A DNA stretch of 64,000 bases from positions 63,825,260 through 63,889,259 of the forward strand of contig CM057005.1 of the NCBI GenBank assembly GCA_029891345.1, in the 5' to 3' direction. This document shows, one piece after another, positions 1 to 10,358 of the stretch. Under the pieces are notes generated by a model. The model did not search any database, was not told the DNA's origin, and saw nothing but the letters and a program-made list of their open reading frames with translations. Position 1 is the stretch's first letter; each line of letters starts with the position of its first letter. Both the position numbers and the translations under genes were made by a program. This DNA comes from Dryococelus australis. Its lineage: Eukaryota > Arthropoda > Insecta > Phasmatodea > Phasmatidae.

Positions 1-164
1 AAATAAACACGAAATTCCAATTAACTTGTATTTGAGAAGGTTGCCTATCACGTAGCACAAAACAGGAATCGAAATTGGCACAGCGGCGCCGGCAGGCAGC
101 AACTAACAGTACGGACATGTGTGGCTGGTTGCATATTCCAAGGCACTCCAACCATCGTGCATTC

Positions 165-495
165 TTACGTCTAGTGATGGGGCAGTGGTGGCGCAGTGGA
201 TAGGGCGCTCGCCTCCCCCCAAGGCGATCCGGGCTCGATCCCCGGCGGATTCACGCCCGAATTTTCGCATGTGGAAATCGCGCTGGACGATGGCACTTGC
301 CGGCCGGTTTTCTCGGGGTACTCCCGTTTTCCCCGCCCTGGGATTTCAGTGCCGCTCCATCCTAGGGTCTCACTTCATCTCATGTCTAGTGATGACGGGC
401 ACCTACGGGTCCCAGCTGGAAACCCCGTCACCCGGAGAGAGTTGCATCGCCCTGGATTCACTCCCCACTCGAGTTTTTTTTTACGCCTAGTGATA
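165..495 (+). mobile_element. tRNA-derived SINE (family S1), full length with target duplication
   Basis: The head looks like a tRNA promoter: an A-box TGGCGCAGTGG at about 189-199 and a B-box-like GGCTCGATCCC at about 232-242. A non-tRNA body follows, with the motif 'TTTTCTCGGGG.ACTCCCGTTTT' that recurs in six other places in the window. A short T run ends it at about 481. The flanks repeat: TTACGTCTAGTGATGG at 165-180 and TTACGCCTAGTGATA at 481-495, which I read as the target-site duplication of an LINE-mobilised insertion. Both long open frames across it are spurious readings of the SINE. This is the most complete S1 copy here. Confidence 0.85.
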
Positions 496-545
496 GACAA
501 TAAACAAGGTCTTTTTTAAACTGCAAGTTTAATTCCGACCATGGC

Positions 546-1020
546 ATCTGGTATTTTTTAAATTGAAATTGAAGTTAGCAGAAGAGCGCCGGGAGTCCGC
601 AACCTCACTTACCCGCGTGCACTGCAAGTTGCATACCACGAAGGCGAGCGGAACTGGCGCTCCTGGTGGAGAGCGCCTGCACATAGGACAACATAAACTC
701 GAGGAACGAGGGCGCCGCTAGTGATTGCTTGTTAGTACACGTGTGTCAAACTACATGAACAACGGGGGGTTAGCAATTGTGCAGTAAAGGCTGCCAGACG
801 AGATCGCATTTTATTTCCAACAATACACAAACAGCAGTACTGGCGACGTAGGGAATGGTAGTATTTTCCACGGTTGCCTATATACAGGCGGTCGCCGCAT
901 GTCGCGGCAGTTCCGGTCCCCTTCGTGGTATGCAACTTGTTGTGCACGCAGGTACACGAAGTTGCGGTTTCGTGACGCTGTTTTACTAACTGAAATTTAT
1001 ATTTAAAAAAATACTGCGTG
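546..1020. mobile_element. Fold-back element with about 140-bp inverted arms
   Basis: The left arm (about 550-692) is the imperfect reverse complement of the right arm (about 871-1017). The clearest shared block is CAAGTTGCATACCACGAAGG, at about 627-646 on the plus strand and at about 921-940 on the minus strand. Similarity extends outward through CCGCAAC and GTATTTTTT and inward through GCCTG..ATAGG.AAC. The loop of about 180 bp has no recognised content. A transcript could form a long hairpin. I see no clear target duplication, so the superfamily is undetermined. Confidence 0.8.
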
Positions 1021-1042
1021 AATGTTTCAAACATTATACTAA

Positions 1043-1464
1043 AGGCTGTTTTCACGATATAGTACTTTTAAAATCAACCTCAGGAAAAAGTCACTATCCT
1101 TATATGCATATATTTGAACCGGCGAACTGAGTGGCATGCGTCCAGTAAAGTTGGTAACGATGAATGGTAAGTACAGTAGTTCCATATATTAACGTCGAAT
1201 AAAAAGTGCCGGGTAACCATTTGTGATAACTTAAATTATTTCTTTCTTTTCCTGTTTTTTTATGCACCGAAGTGTAAAAATGGGCAGATTTGCAAAACAT
1301 TTTCTTTTGTGGTAATTTCACAGTTGCAATAGACCGACGCATGGACGAAGTGGCGAGGACCATTGCAATGTTAATTTTGCATAAGGTGGAAGAATACACA
1401 GTGTGCATACAAGCAGATCTTAACCAGGGCTTTCAAAAGTGCTCATTTTACCTTGAACAGCATA
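1043..1464 (-). mobile_element. MITE-A copy
   Basis: Ends are AGGCTGTTTTCACGATA on the left and TACCTTGAACAGCATATA on the right, a degenerate form of the family terminal repeat (consensus TAGGCTGTTCACGGTAAAGT). The interior matches other minus copies at 4054, 38520 and 61009: a run like AATCAACCT..A..AAAAAGTCACT, then TTGGTAACGATG, then GGTAACCATTTGTGATAACTT. It is non-coding and the overlapping open frames are chance. Confidence 0.85.
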
Positions 1465-1465
1465 T

Positions 1466-1892
1466 ACTAGGATTTATTGTATATATTGGCCCGTAGACGT
1501 GGTTTGAATTCCGACACGTAGTTTAAAAATACATTTTATTGTATACCCACGTACTGACGGCTTCGTATTCCTCGCGTTTCCGCACCGAACGTCGATTACT
1601 ATTTCACACGCCATGCGACGACCCTTCACGATACAAATTCCCTAGGTTTTCGTGCAACTCTCTGAACGATGGTGCTGAGGTTTCAAGACGGGCAAAAAGT
1701 TTAAAAATTATTCTCTTTATATTAAGTTCATTAGTGAAGAAGCTCAATTAAATTAGATAGCATGAAATTAATCTCAGGGGCACATAGAAGAGCATATTGA
1801 ACTTGTAAAGGGCTTCCCGTGTGAAGTAAATAAATAAAATGCAACACTGTTACTCAAGAAAAACGCATGTTTTGAGTCATAACACTGTTTTA
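1466..1892. other. Unassigned sequence
   Basis: There is no coding signal, inverted repeat or match to another part of the window that I can see. Composition is moderately AT-rich. Confidence 0.5.
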
Positions 1893-2131
1893 TATGCTAT
1901 TCAAGGTAAAGCGAGCACTTTAGAGACCCTAGTTAATTTTCTCTTGAAGCAATTTTTTTAAATCCTTAAGCCACCTTTTAAAATAAATATTGCCGTGTAA
2001 GTAATCAACTCCGAGAGTATATTCCACCGCACTAGGAAGTTAATGTCTATTACTAAAATTAATTATGTCTATTGACTATTATTCCAAATTGAGAGTTCTT
2101 TCGAAAGTGCTCACTATACCGTGAACGGCCC
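1893..2131 (-). mobile_element. MITE-B copy
   Basis: It starts GCTATTCAAGGTAAAGCGAGC and ends TCACTATACCGTGAACGGCC, which are the MITE-A/B shared termini. Its interior is the reverse complement of the MITE-B copies at 19875, 23379 and 51670: CCACCG.ACT..GAAGTTAA, TTGACTATTATTCCAAAT and CCCTAGTTAATTTT. At about 239 bp it is close to full length. Confidence 0.82.
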
Positions 2132-2139
2132 CTACTTAG

Positions 2140-2580
2140 GCGACAGATATCGTAACTGACAACGTCGACGCGTGTAAGGCCGGCGGAAGACGTGTTCAAT
2201 TTGGCTGTAGGCAGCGTGAGCGGGAGATAAATGTTGAGCCCCCTCCCCCCCCCCCGCGCGTAGAGGCGTGACATGTCCGGAATCTCGCCGTAGCGCTCGC
2301 GATGACATTCTGCAGCGTGTTTGCTGACGGCTGGCCGGCGTCGAACGGATTGGCGTCGTGGGGCGTGTGCTGCTGCTGCTGCTGTTTGGCCAGCTCTCGA
2401 TGTTGTCCAATTAATATCGTGGGGCATTAATTGGCGCGCAACCATCTGGCGAGTGTTGGCACTCGAGGGCTGTCTGGTGATCCCCCCCCCCCCTTCCCAA
2501 TACCACGACGACGACCGCCTCGGGTCTCTGACGTGGGTTGCCGTGCCACTGCCATCACAAGGAACACCACGCGGCCCTGC
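2140..2580. other. GC- and CpG-rich island
   Basis: This stretch is strongly GC-rich and rich in CG dinucleotides within AT-rich surroundings. It contains an 11-bp C run (2245-2255), a 12-bp C run (2482-2493), a short CTG repeat at about 2366-2384 and two TTAAT-type motifs near 2410-2430. Open frames on both strands show no recognisable domain and are probably a by-product of few stop codons. It could be a regulatory island, an unrecognised exon or an old repeat. Confidence 0.5.
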
Positions 2581-2714
2581 ACTAGGGATCTCGAGAAAAT
2601 ATCGATATATCGAAATAACTGTACACCGAGATTTAAATCGTCGATATATATTTCAACGATATTCTATCTAAATCAAAATCTTTTCCCGGGTATCAGAAAA
2701 AAAAAAAAATTTTT

Positions 2715-2965
2715 TTAACGCTGAATACGGAAGTGGAGAAATTTGGGCGGCTCTTAAAATCGAGGTTTTAAAAGAGCCGACGATGGTGGGACGAGGTGTG
2801 TGTGGAGCAGCGTCGGAATGCAAGGGCGGGGGAAACGGGAGATCCCCGAGAAAACCAGCGGCATCGTCCGGCACGATTCGCATATGCGAAAATCCGGGAG
2901 CGACCCTGCCAGGAATAGAGCCTTGGTGGGAGGCGTGTAACCTAACGCACACTACACCACCTCTG
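2715..2965 (-). mobile_element. SINE S1 copy, minus strand
   Basis: Read on the minus strand it gives the S1 body: a degenerate tRNA T-arm region, TTTTCGCATATGCGAATCGT, TTTTCTCGGGGATCTCCCGT and the tail motif TCGGCTCTTTTAAAACCTCG. The tRNA head is degraded at the right edge. A short A-run/T-run at 2698-2717 marks the tail side. It overlaps chance frames on both strands. Confidence 0.78.
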
Positions 2966-3257
2966 CTGCTTTGAATACGTAAATTGAATAAAAAAATATT
3001 ATGTTCTCACTTTGGCAGCATGTGTCATAAACAGGCGCCACATCTTTCTGCAATGCCTCGTGTATGTAATATTCCGAACAATTTTATATTTGTTAAGTCC
3101 TTTAATAAATAAAATATTGAATTACGGTGCAACCGAAAAACGATATTTTCTTTCGATGTTTCGTTTCGTAAAACGATACTTTTATAAACAACTAATTAAT
3201 TAATATCGATTTTTTTTCCCAATGTCAACATCCTTACTCTACAGAGAGTTGTATGTG

Positions 3258-3480
3258 CAGGCTGTTCGCGATAAATTGAACACTTTTGAACACCCCCCTT
3301 AATGTGCGATTCTCTTCTCAAGATATATCCTTTCGCTATATGAGAAGTTAATATTGCCGTGGACTTAGTCACTTTGTTCACGCGCCACTTAAGCGTTAAT
3401 GTGAAATTGCTAGGAACGTAAATACGTTACAAAAATGCTAATTATTACACTTGGGTGCATCAAACAAACAGGAAATAAAC
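3258..3480 (+). mobile_element. MITE-A, 5' half only
   Basis: It begins AGGCTGTTCGCGATAAATTG and continues into the plus-orientation interior (AATATTGCCGTGGACTTAGT, GTGAAATTGCTAGGAACGTA). The right half and terminal repeat are missing, and similarity fades in an A/T-rich stretch near 3480. Confidence 0.7.
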
Positions 3481-4053
3481 TTAATTAATTAATTGACCGT
3501 ACATTAAAACATCACGCTTCGTATTCAACATTAAAACGAACTACTTGTTCTGAGTCACTGCCAGCTTAACCGCCAGTATTTCACTCGGTGCTTACTTTCA
3601 ATTATATGGAGGTATGGCCAGTAACTTGAATCCCGGTTAGCTTAAACAGTTTTGAACTCCTGACATTATTTCCCATTGTAAACAATAACAGTTCTATCTG
3701 CCTAATGACTGATCTGGAGATCAAGTAACACAGAACACTGTTAGAAACATAGAGTCCTCAATAAACTATCACAACCGTATAGATCAGAGGTGAGCCCAGT
3801 AGTTGAAATCGTACTCCTCCCATTTATAGGCGGAAATATGTGTTTATTTAAGCTTTAATTATAAATACCTACATGCAATTCGGATGTGCAGTTAGCGACA
3901 GTCCAAACTGTCGACACGGAAGAGGGCTTCTTTTCAGTGAGATCAGTGATTTTCATAGTGTTTTATTTTGGAAACTGTCCTCTCTGTGCTTACCGGACCC
4001 AGCCATGTCTACCACCTTCGGTTTACAGGTCTGCATACAACTTATCAAACAAA
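3481..4053. other. Unassigned sequence
   Basis: No coding potential, repeat or structural RNA is visible. Confidence 0.5.
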
Positions 4054-4483
4054 TAAAGGCTGTTCACGATAAAGTGAGCACTTGAGGGATGAACCTTAGA
4101 AAAAAAAGTCACTGCTCTTGCATGCATATACTTTAATGGGTGCGCTGTGTGGCATTCGCCCAGTAAAGTTGGTAACGATGGATTGACAGTAGTAGTTCCA
4201 TATATTAACATCGAATAAAAAGTTTTAGGTAACCATTTGTGATAACTTAACATTATTCATTTAGCTTTCTGTTTTTTTAATGCGTCGAAGTGTAAAAATG
4301 AGCAGATTTGTAAAGTATTTCATTTCTTAAAATTTTCACAGTTTCATTTGATCTACACATGAATAAAGTGATGAGGCCCATGGAAATGTTAATTTTATAT
4401 AAGGCGAAGGAATACACAACGTTTATACAAGTAAATCTTAAGCAGGGCATTCAAAAGTGCTCATTTAACTGTGAACAGCCTAT
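4054..4483 (-). mobile_element. MITE-A copy, near full length
   Basis: The termini are AGGCTGTTCACGATAAAGTG on the left and its near-complement TTAACTGTGAACAGCCTATA on the right. The outer bases are consistent with TA at each end. The interior has TTGGTAACGATGGATTG, AACCATTTGTGATAACTTAA, ATGAATAAAGTGATGAGGCC and AGCAGGGCATTCAAAAGTGC. At about 430 bp it is a good reference copy of the minus orientation. Confidence 0.9.
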
Positions 4484-4779
4484 AATCAAATATATGTCCT
4501 GCCAATTTAAGTACTACAAGTTTAGTAAGGCTTTGAAATATGTAATTATTATTCCTAGTTGTCGACAGTTTTAGTGCTAGTATTACAGTAAATTTCAAAA
4601 ATAAAAATTTGTGCATTTGAGGTTAGAAATAATTTCACATGTTCATTATAAAAAAAAGCATTCAATCGATCGTGTACTAAGTATAGATTGAGGGATGGCA
4701 GTTGAAAACTGCATTCTGCTGGACTTTTCCCTTTAATATCGAATGCTATGCCCGTCATACTTGTGATCACGCCAGGAAC

Positions 4780-5020
4780 GAAAGGATCCCGGTAGCCTAA
4801 TGGTTATCACGATGATATGAACTTGACTTCCGGCAAGATCCGCCGAGAATTATGCCTGAGGGAAACTTGGAGGACAGTGCCGTTGTCTAGCGGGGTTTTC
4901 TCAGGGATCACCCAGTTACATTAGCCGCTGATCTATTGTAGGCTCGTTAATCCGTACCATTCTCTCAGGGTCCCTACTGGCATCGAATGACCCAAACTCG
5001 GTGGGTGGTAACCCTGTACT
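4780..5020 (+). mobile_element. tRNA-headed SINE, second family, degraded
   Basis: It starts with an A-box-like TAGCCTAATGGTTA at about 4795 and has a weak B-box-like AAGATCCGCCGAG. The body carries TTTTCTCAGGGATCACCC, which recalls S1 but differs through most of its length. No tail or target duplication is clear. Confidence 0.55.
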
Positions 5021-5756
5021 AGGATGCACAGTTCATGCGCATTATTGTTAGTTTTACACATACGAAAAATTTCTGTCCATTAATGTTCGTCCTGAAGTGC
5101 CTCGCGTGATAATTAGTCGTGTCAAGTGTTACGAAGAAAGGAATGTAAAGGAAACAAAAAGGACGAAAAAAAAAAAACAATTTTTTTGTATCGATTCTAA
5201 AGCTTTTATTTTTGGCAAAATGCAAAACTCAGTTTAACCTCATGGGTCATTAGCTAAACCCATTAGTTATGAAAAGTAATCACTGCTCTTTTTTCTCCCC
5301 AAGTAAATAATGCCGATTAATAAACACAAGTATACAGCTCTGAAGTAACTAAAAAATTACGAAGCTCATAAACTATTCTCTTGCTCCCGAAAGAGAGTGC
5401 TTTACAGAATACAAATCATTGATAGAAGATGGCTCGTCTTGGCACTTTCCGAAACTTTCTGAAAATTTGTAATAGACTCGGATAATATTTGCATACATCA
5501 CACTCGGTGCAAGAAAAAGAACACAGCTTATCTTACATTCATCAAGACAAATAAATATATCGTACACACGTCACACACACATCAATATATATATATATAA
5601 TAGTTATTCATTGACGTCATATATATATCATATCTAAAAAAAATTAATTTAATAAAAGGTACACATGTACGGAAATGCCTCCTTATACCAAAATGCTCCA
5701 GGTATTAAGAAATGTGCATATGAATAAGTTGTGTAAATCAGGTGTATTATGCACAT
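5021..5756. other. Unassigned AT-rich sequence with an AT microsatellite
   Basis: No gene is seen. A short (AT)n lies at about 5585-5602, and ATGGGT / ACCCAT form a small hairpin at about 5242-5266. Confidence 0.5.
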
Positions 5757-6006
5757 AGAGATTACAGCAACTGCTCAGAATGGTCTCCTCCGCATTCGAT
5801 GCATGCTCTGCAACGCCACAGCATGTTGCGGAGCACGTCATTGAAGATGGCCCGCGTGTTCTCCTTGATGGTTTCGAATGCTGCACTAATCTTGGCCCCA
5901 GGTTCTTCTCCGGTATTCACAGGATTGTCTTACACAAGTGTGTTTACGTGGCCCCAAAGGTAGAAATCCAAAGGCGTTAGTTAGGTCGGGGTAGCGAGGT
6001 GGCCAG
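5757..6006 (-). pseudogene. Mariner-type transposase C-terminal fragment
   Basis: On the minus strand, starting near 6005, the reading is 'RYPDLTN..GF.PLG'. This aligns with the conserved SPDLTPLDFFLWG box of arthropod Tc1/mariner transposases that carries the last catalytic acidic residue. After a frame change near 5955 it continues 'VNTGEEPGAKISAAFETIKE' and then 'LWRCRACIECGGDHSEQLL' with a stop. That is the family's typical C-terminal helix region and closing 'GGHFEHLL'-like end. The N-terminal two thirds are absent. There is at least one frameshift, and the catalytic box is altered (N replaces the proline-leucine-aspartate stretch). It is too small to be active. No terminal repeats could be paired around it. 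It is not the same subfamily copy as the element at 31 kb, because the tail differs. Confidence 0.72.
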
Positions 6007-6439
6007 ACAGTGAGACTTCCTACTGTGCGTCAAATGCAAACACCATCAACCTGCACATGTAAATTACCCGGTACTTGCTGTTACACTGCTCGATTGCCAC
6101 CGGTTCGCTGACGAACCCTGCTCGCTGGTGTAACGCTCTTTACTGGGAATGCCTACTAGAACGTTCTTATTATTCAACACAAGTTTCAACTCTGAGGCTA
6201 TTCCTCTTAACGTTACTTTACTCTGGTATGGGAGTAAACTCAGACGGCTTAATAACACAAGAATAATTACAAAAACTACAAAAATATTATATTCCTTCTT
6301 CTCATACAATAAATTGTCTTAAAACACATTAACAAGCAAATACTGAAATAATACAGTTTGGAATATCTTAACAAATAATATAGAATAAAACTTGACTCTC
6401 AAGTTACAATTACATAAACAAATTATTAAGCTCTTAAAA
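6007..6439. other. Unassigned sequence
   Basis: No coding signal or recognisable repeat. It may contain further internal parts of the minus-strand LTR element to its right, but nothing in it shows that. Confidence 0.4.
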
Positions 6440-6852
6440 GGAGACCTCTAGGGTTAGCTGCGCGTAATATAACCTCCGGATGTATCCTGCACCCAGAACC
6501 GAATTTCTCCTAACAACTGTTAATTACGACACGACCGGAGCTCCTCCACCTCGTGATGTCGTGTTGTCGTGTTGTCGTGGATGGCCAATCTGGACACGTC
6601 TTTCCAGTCGTCAGTATCTCGGCTCGCTCTGCAATGTTGCCCTCACAAGTTGCTCGCGCCGACCTCCGACGTCGATGTTGCCCTCGAGTAGTGGTACCAG
6701 CAGAGCGGGTCGAAGAGTGGTGGGGCGTCGTCAGGCCCCAGCGGCCTTAGATAGTTTGCGGCTGGCTGACTTGCAGGAGCGCCTTGCACCATCCTCGCTC
6801 ACCCTAGCTTCCCTCACCACAAGTGCGCCAGGACAGCACTCCGTCAACTCAT
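6440..6852 (-). mobile_element. Probable leader/internal remnant of a minus-strand LTR retrotransposon
   Basis: GC-rich DNA lies directly downstream (minus strand) of the LTR and candidate primer-binding site. It includes a triplicated GTCGTGTT-like motif at about 6558-6578. No gag or pol motif is recognisable on the minus strand, so I read it as untranslated leader, truncated toward 6440. The plus-strand frame covering 6480-6971 crosses the LTR boundary and is probably meaningless. Confidence 0.45.
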
Positions 6853-6882
6853 GGCGCGGGATCGACTCCCGTGCCCGCAACA
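6853..6882 (-). promoter_or_regulatory. Candidate primer-binding site (tRNA complement)
   Basis: On the plus strand GGGATCGACTCCCG is a tRNA T-arm-like sequence followed by TGCCCGCAACA. Read on the minus strand it begins TGTTGCGGGC one base after the proposed LTR end. A normal site would begin TGG, so there is one mismatch if this is correct. It could instead be a tRNA/SINE fragment. Confidence 0.4.
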
Positions 6883-6883
6883 C

Positions 6884-7529
6884 TGGTATAGCCGTGTTTT
6901 GGTATAATGACGCTACTGTGATCTGTTCTGCAGTCGAACCAGGACACGCAAGGAAGGGTGAATGTTCGTAACCAGAGGATAAAGCACTCTATCAGATTCA
7001 CTATACTTTATTACAAATACTAGATCTACTACAAGAAGTACATATAGCCCTTGACTATTACAACAATGTTACTTGTCTCATTAAATGACTTTATTACCAG
7101 ACCAAGTTACGGCAGTTAAACCTTTACAATAATAACAGCTAAAGAGTGCTCTTGGCTGGATGAGCCTTAATTATTTAATCCGGGGACCCTAATCCGGCAA
7201 GACCTAAGGCGCCCTACTGGTATTATAATTACCCTTTTAATCTTGTCGTCGTCGTCGTGTTGAGACACTCTCGACAATGGCAGAGTAAAGAGTCGACGTC
7301 GTGACCACGGCCCTGTGGTCCACGGCGATGGCGTCTTGCTGGTCCCTCCGGAGCAAGATGGCCGCCGTCTCCACCTTATATACTACCCCGCCTAGCCTCA
7401 TGACCTTCTTCGGTGGGGAGAGTGTTTTCTAAACAGCGGGGCTGGCTCGTCGTGGCTGCACCGCTCCAGGTGCCGAGAGTCGCTAGCCAGCCCTAGCTAA
7501 CATGGCTTGCACCAAGGCGTTTCCGGACA
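6884..7529 (-). repeat. LTR (LTR1), minus strand
   Basis: On the minus strand it opens TGTCCGGAAACGCC (7529) and would close ..TATACCA (6884), about 646 bp with TG..CA ends. A TATA box (GTATATAAGG) lies at about 7376-7385 and AATAAA-type signals follow downstream. Its order of landmarks after the TATA box matches the plus-strand LTR2 near 28.7 kb: CATCTTG, the GACCAC..GTGGTC stem (7303-7320), CGCCATTG or GCCATTG, GGGTAATTAT and AGTAGGGCG. The element type cannot be set because no pol is attached. Confidence 0.6.
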
Positions 7530-7803
7530 TGGTACCTTAGTAAAATATGTTCCATTTCATCTCATGTACCACCCCTATTAATTTTTAACACTTATTCATT
7601 GACAAACTGTATATATACGTATTATAAATATACCTAGATGAATACTGATTTGTCTAAGACAATATAGGTGTTATATCTTCTTCATAAACGCGCTGCATAT
7701 ATATATATATTATATATATATATAATAACCGTACTACAAACGATTTATTTCGCACTCTCAAAAACGCAACATATTACACCAACAGAATCATCTGTACATT
7801 AAG
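7530..7803. repeat. AT-rich spacer with AT microsatellite
   Basis: An interrupted (AT)n run lies at about 7697-7726. No other feature is visible between LTR1 and the hAT-like element. Confidence 0.6.
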
Positions 7804-10358
7804 CAGGGCCGGGTTTCCCATTATGCCAACTAGGCCCAGGCATAGAGCGGCACTTTTCCAAGGGGCGGCATGGAAAAAGACATGTCTGCCTTAAATTGCC
7901 ATCATTGATGCTGAAGACAGCTGCGTTACTTCGCTATCCCCGTGAAATGCGACAAACAGGCGCGAACGCGCTGTGTTGATAATCTTCGCTTACACGATAC
8001 TCTCTAGATAATAAGCTGCACACAGCGCATATTTGATACACATTGTTTCCATTTTCAACCTTTATGTTCACACGGGAATTCACTTGATAAATTATCCTTT
8101 GTATTTATTTTCACAAAACTCTCGTCCTACCCGTTTCTGCCCCAGTTTTATCACATGGATTGTTCGGGGGGGGGGGGGGGCAGGGAATTTGAACCTTCAC
8201 CGCCCTCGCGGTGGTGAAGGCAGTATGATTCAATACGATTGTTCTCTGTTTTTGAAATGGTATAGTTGCCAGTTGGCACTAGTTGTCGTGCTGATGTGAT
8301 GCGGGCGGCGCAGGCCACATCATGTCCCATCATACTCGCGTTTCGTACCAATGTTGTTTATTTATGTTCGGTCAAACTATGAACATGTCCGAGCTATGTG
8401 TAAAATAGGCACGTGTGCATCCGCGTGTTTAAGTGTTGCGAATTTAGCCGCTTGTGAATAGTGAACAAAATGAGTACCCAAAGAGCAAGTCTCAGGGGTG
8501 CTCTAAGTAAGGGATGGAATAGTAAAGTAAATGAAAGAAGCTAAATACTTTGGTGTATGTGTCGATTCCACTCCAGATATTTCACACACTGATTAACTAA
8601 CATGTATTATACGTTATGTTAAGAAGGATGGAGTTAGAGAACCAGTTGAACGGTTCATTTGTTTTTTATCAAATGAAGGACGTAAGTCAGAAGAAATAGC
8701 CAATGCTGTTTTTACTGTTTTGAGCAAATATGAGTTGGACATAAAAAACTGCAGGGGCCAGTCATACGACAATGCCTCGAATATGTTTGGAGTATATACA
8801 GGCGTACAAGCAAGGGTGAAGGAACTTTGTCACTTCGCTGACTATGTGCACATGTGCAGCACACTCTCTTAATCTCGTGGGTTCATGTGCTGCGGAATCT
8901 TGCACTGAAGCAGTATCGTTTTTTGGACTGCTACACGAACTGTACAATTTTTTCTCAGCTTCCACATACCGCTGGGCTCTCCTAACTCGAAACTTCAAAG
9001 GAGAAGGAGGTCGGACACTACAAAGTCTGTCGAAGACTTGTTGGTCTACTCGAAATGATGCATGCTATGCACTAGAGAGCAATAATTGCTCTATTGGTGT
9101 GGATTATTTGAGACCTTGCACTTTAGAAAATGATAGCTCAGAAAAACCTCAAACGAGGAATGAGGTATATTCATTGAGACAAAAATGAATTATACTAGAA
9201 ACTGCATTTAGGGTAGTCTTCTGGACTGCAATCCTTCGTAGGTTTCATGCTGTTAGTGCCAAACTGCAGTCAGTAAACATAGATTTGGGGCAAGTTGTGA
9301 AAATGTATAATTCGCTGTCTGACTTCGTAACAAATTTAAGAGAAACAGAAATGTTTGACCACTATGAATGCCTTGCGAAGTCGTTGAGCAGAATAGAAAT
9401 TTACAAATTCGACGAGGGAAGGAAAAGAAAGCTCACTCTGAGGCCTGATGAGACTAGGGCTGGAGAAATAACTCTTAAGACTGGGTCAGATCATTTTCGT
9501 GCTGGTACATATAATGTAATTCTGGATACACTAAGATCAGAACTGCAAGTGCGAAGTGCACGTTACAATGAGCTTCGAGAGAGGTTTGGCTTTCTAGAAC
9601 ATCTCAGCACGTATAAACAAGCACAGATTTCTTCAGCTGCACGTAAATTGGCCTCTTACTACAATAGTGATCTTGAAGCATTCATTGCAGAAGAGTCATT
9701 GCACCTCAGAGTGCATGTGAAGCCACAGACACCTGACGTCGAGGGAAATGTCAACCTAACAAAATTAAGTAAATTTTGAAACCAAGAAGGGTTTGCTGAA
9801 GTCCATCCCAATGTAATCATAGCACCCAGAATGATTCTCGGTGCTCCAGTAACAAACTTTCAGGCGAACGTTCTTTCTCTACTATAGGACGTGTGAAAGC
9901 TACCTGAGTTTGACTATGGGAAAAGACAGGTTATCAGCCGTGGCATTGCTGAATATCGAGGGACAGATTCTGCGGGATCTGGACTTCGGGGATATTATCA
10001 ATTCCTTTGCTGAAAGGAAGACTAGAAAGAAGAGCTTCGGATAAGACTTACTAGGCTTAAGTTAAAGTATTTTTTCTTTCATGGAAAGCAAATTAAATTT
10101 CTAAATGTTATCCTTATTATTGAATGATACCATATCAGTGTTTTCATTGCAATTATTTCCATAATATTTGCAGTTCTGGTAGTCATTATTTTTTTGATGT
10201 TGTGATTTACTAACAATACATTTACACGTTGGTTCAAATTGAAATGTCGCACCTCGTATGCTCTCCGTGGATCTTAAAATAATAAATAAATATGAGGTAG
10301 GGAAAATAAAACAGTTTTACTGGAGGGGCGGCACATTTTTATGCGCCTACAGGCGATT
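7804..10358 (+). mobile_element. hAT-type DNA transposon relic (ZMYM1-like), outer limits tentative
   Basis: The left edge CAGGGCCGGG at 7804 resembles hAT terminal repeats and leads into TAGGCCCAGGCATAGAGCGG. Near 10325-10358 the plus strand reads GGGGCGGCACATTTTTATGC and GCCTACAGGC, whose reverse complement partly resembles the left end. A broken transposase reading lies between (8535-10041). The right end is probably truncated, so no 8-bp target duplication can be shown. A 15-bp G run sits at 8166-8180 in the 5' non-coding part. Confidence 0.6.
8535..10041 (+). pseudogene. hAT transposase pseudogene, DUF4371/ZMYM1-like
   Basis: Fragments in changing frames give the conserved order of this family. 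'AKYFGVCVDSTPDISHTD' is followed by an in-frame stop near 8595. Next come 'RYVKKDGVREPVERF' and 'GQSYDNASNMFGVYTGVQAR', the region of the first catalytic aspartates. Around 8860-8875 a frame change leads to 'AAHSLNLVGSCAAES' (the cysteine/histidine box) and 'LYNFFSASTYRWALLT'. A second frame (9285-9779) gives the helical insertion, rich in 'LR' and 'SRIEIYKFD'. The last part (about 9880-10041) resembles the hAT dimerisation tail, 'MGKDRLSAVALLNIEGQILR', ending 'FAERKTRKKSFG'. The N-terminal zinc finger is not seen. Stops and frameshifts make it non-functional. It would have bound element ends and cut DNA in the nucleus. Family call is confident; exact subfamily is not. Confidence 0.85.

Noticed and set aside
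6480-6971. 163-codon plus-strand open frame
   Set aside because: It crosses the leader, candidate primer-binding site and LTR end of a minus-strand retroelement, so it is most likely an antisense shadow.
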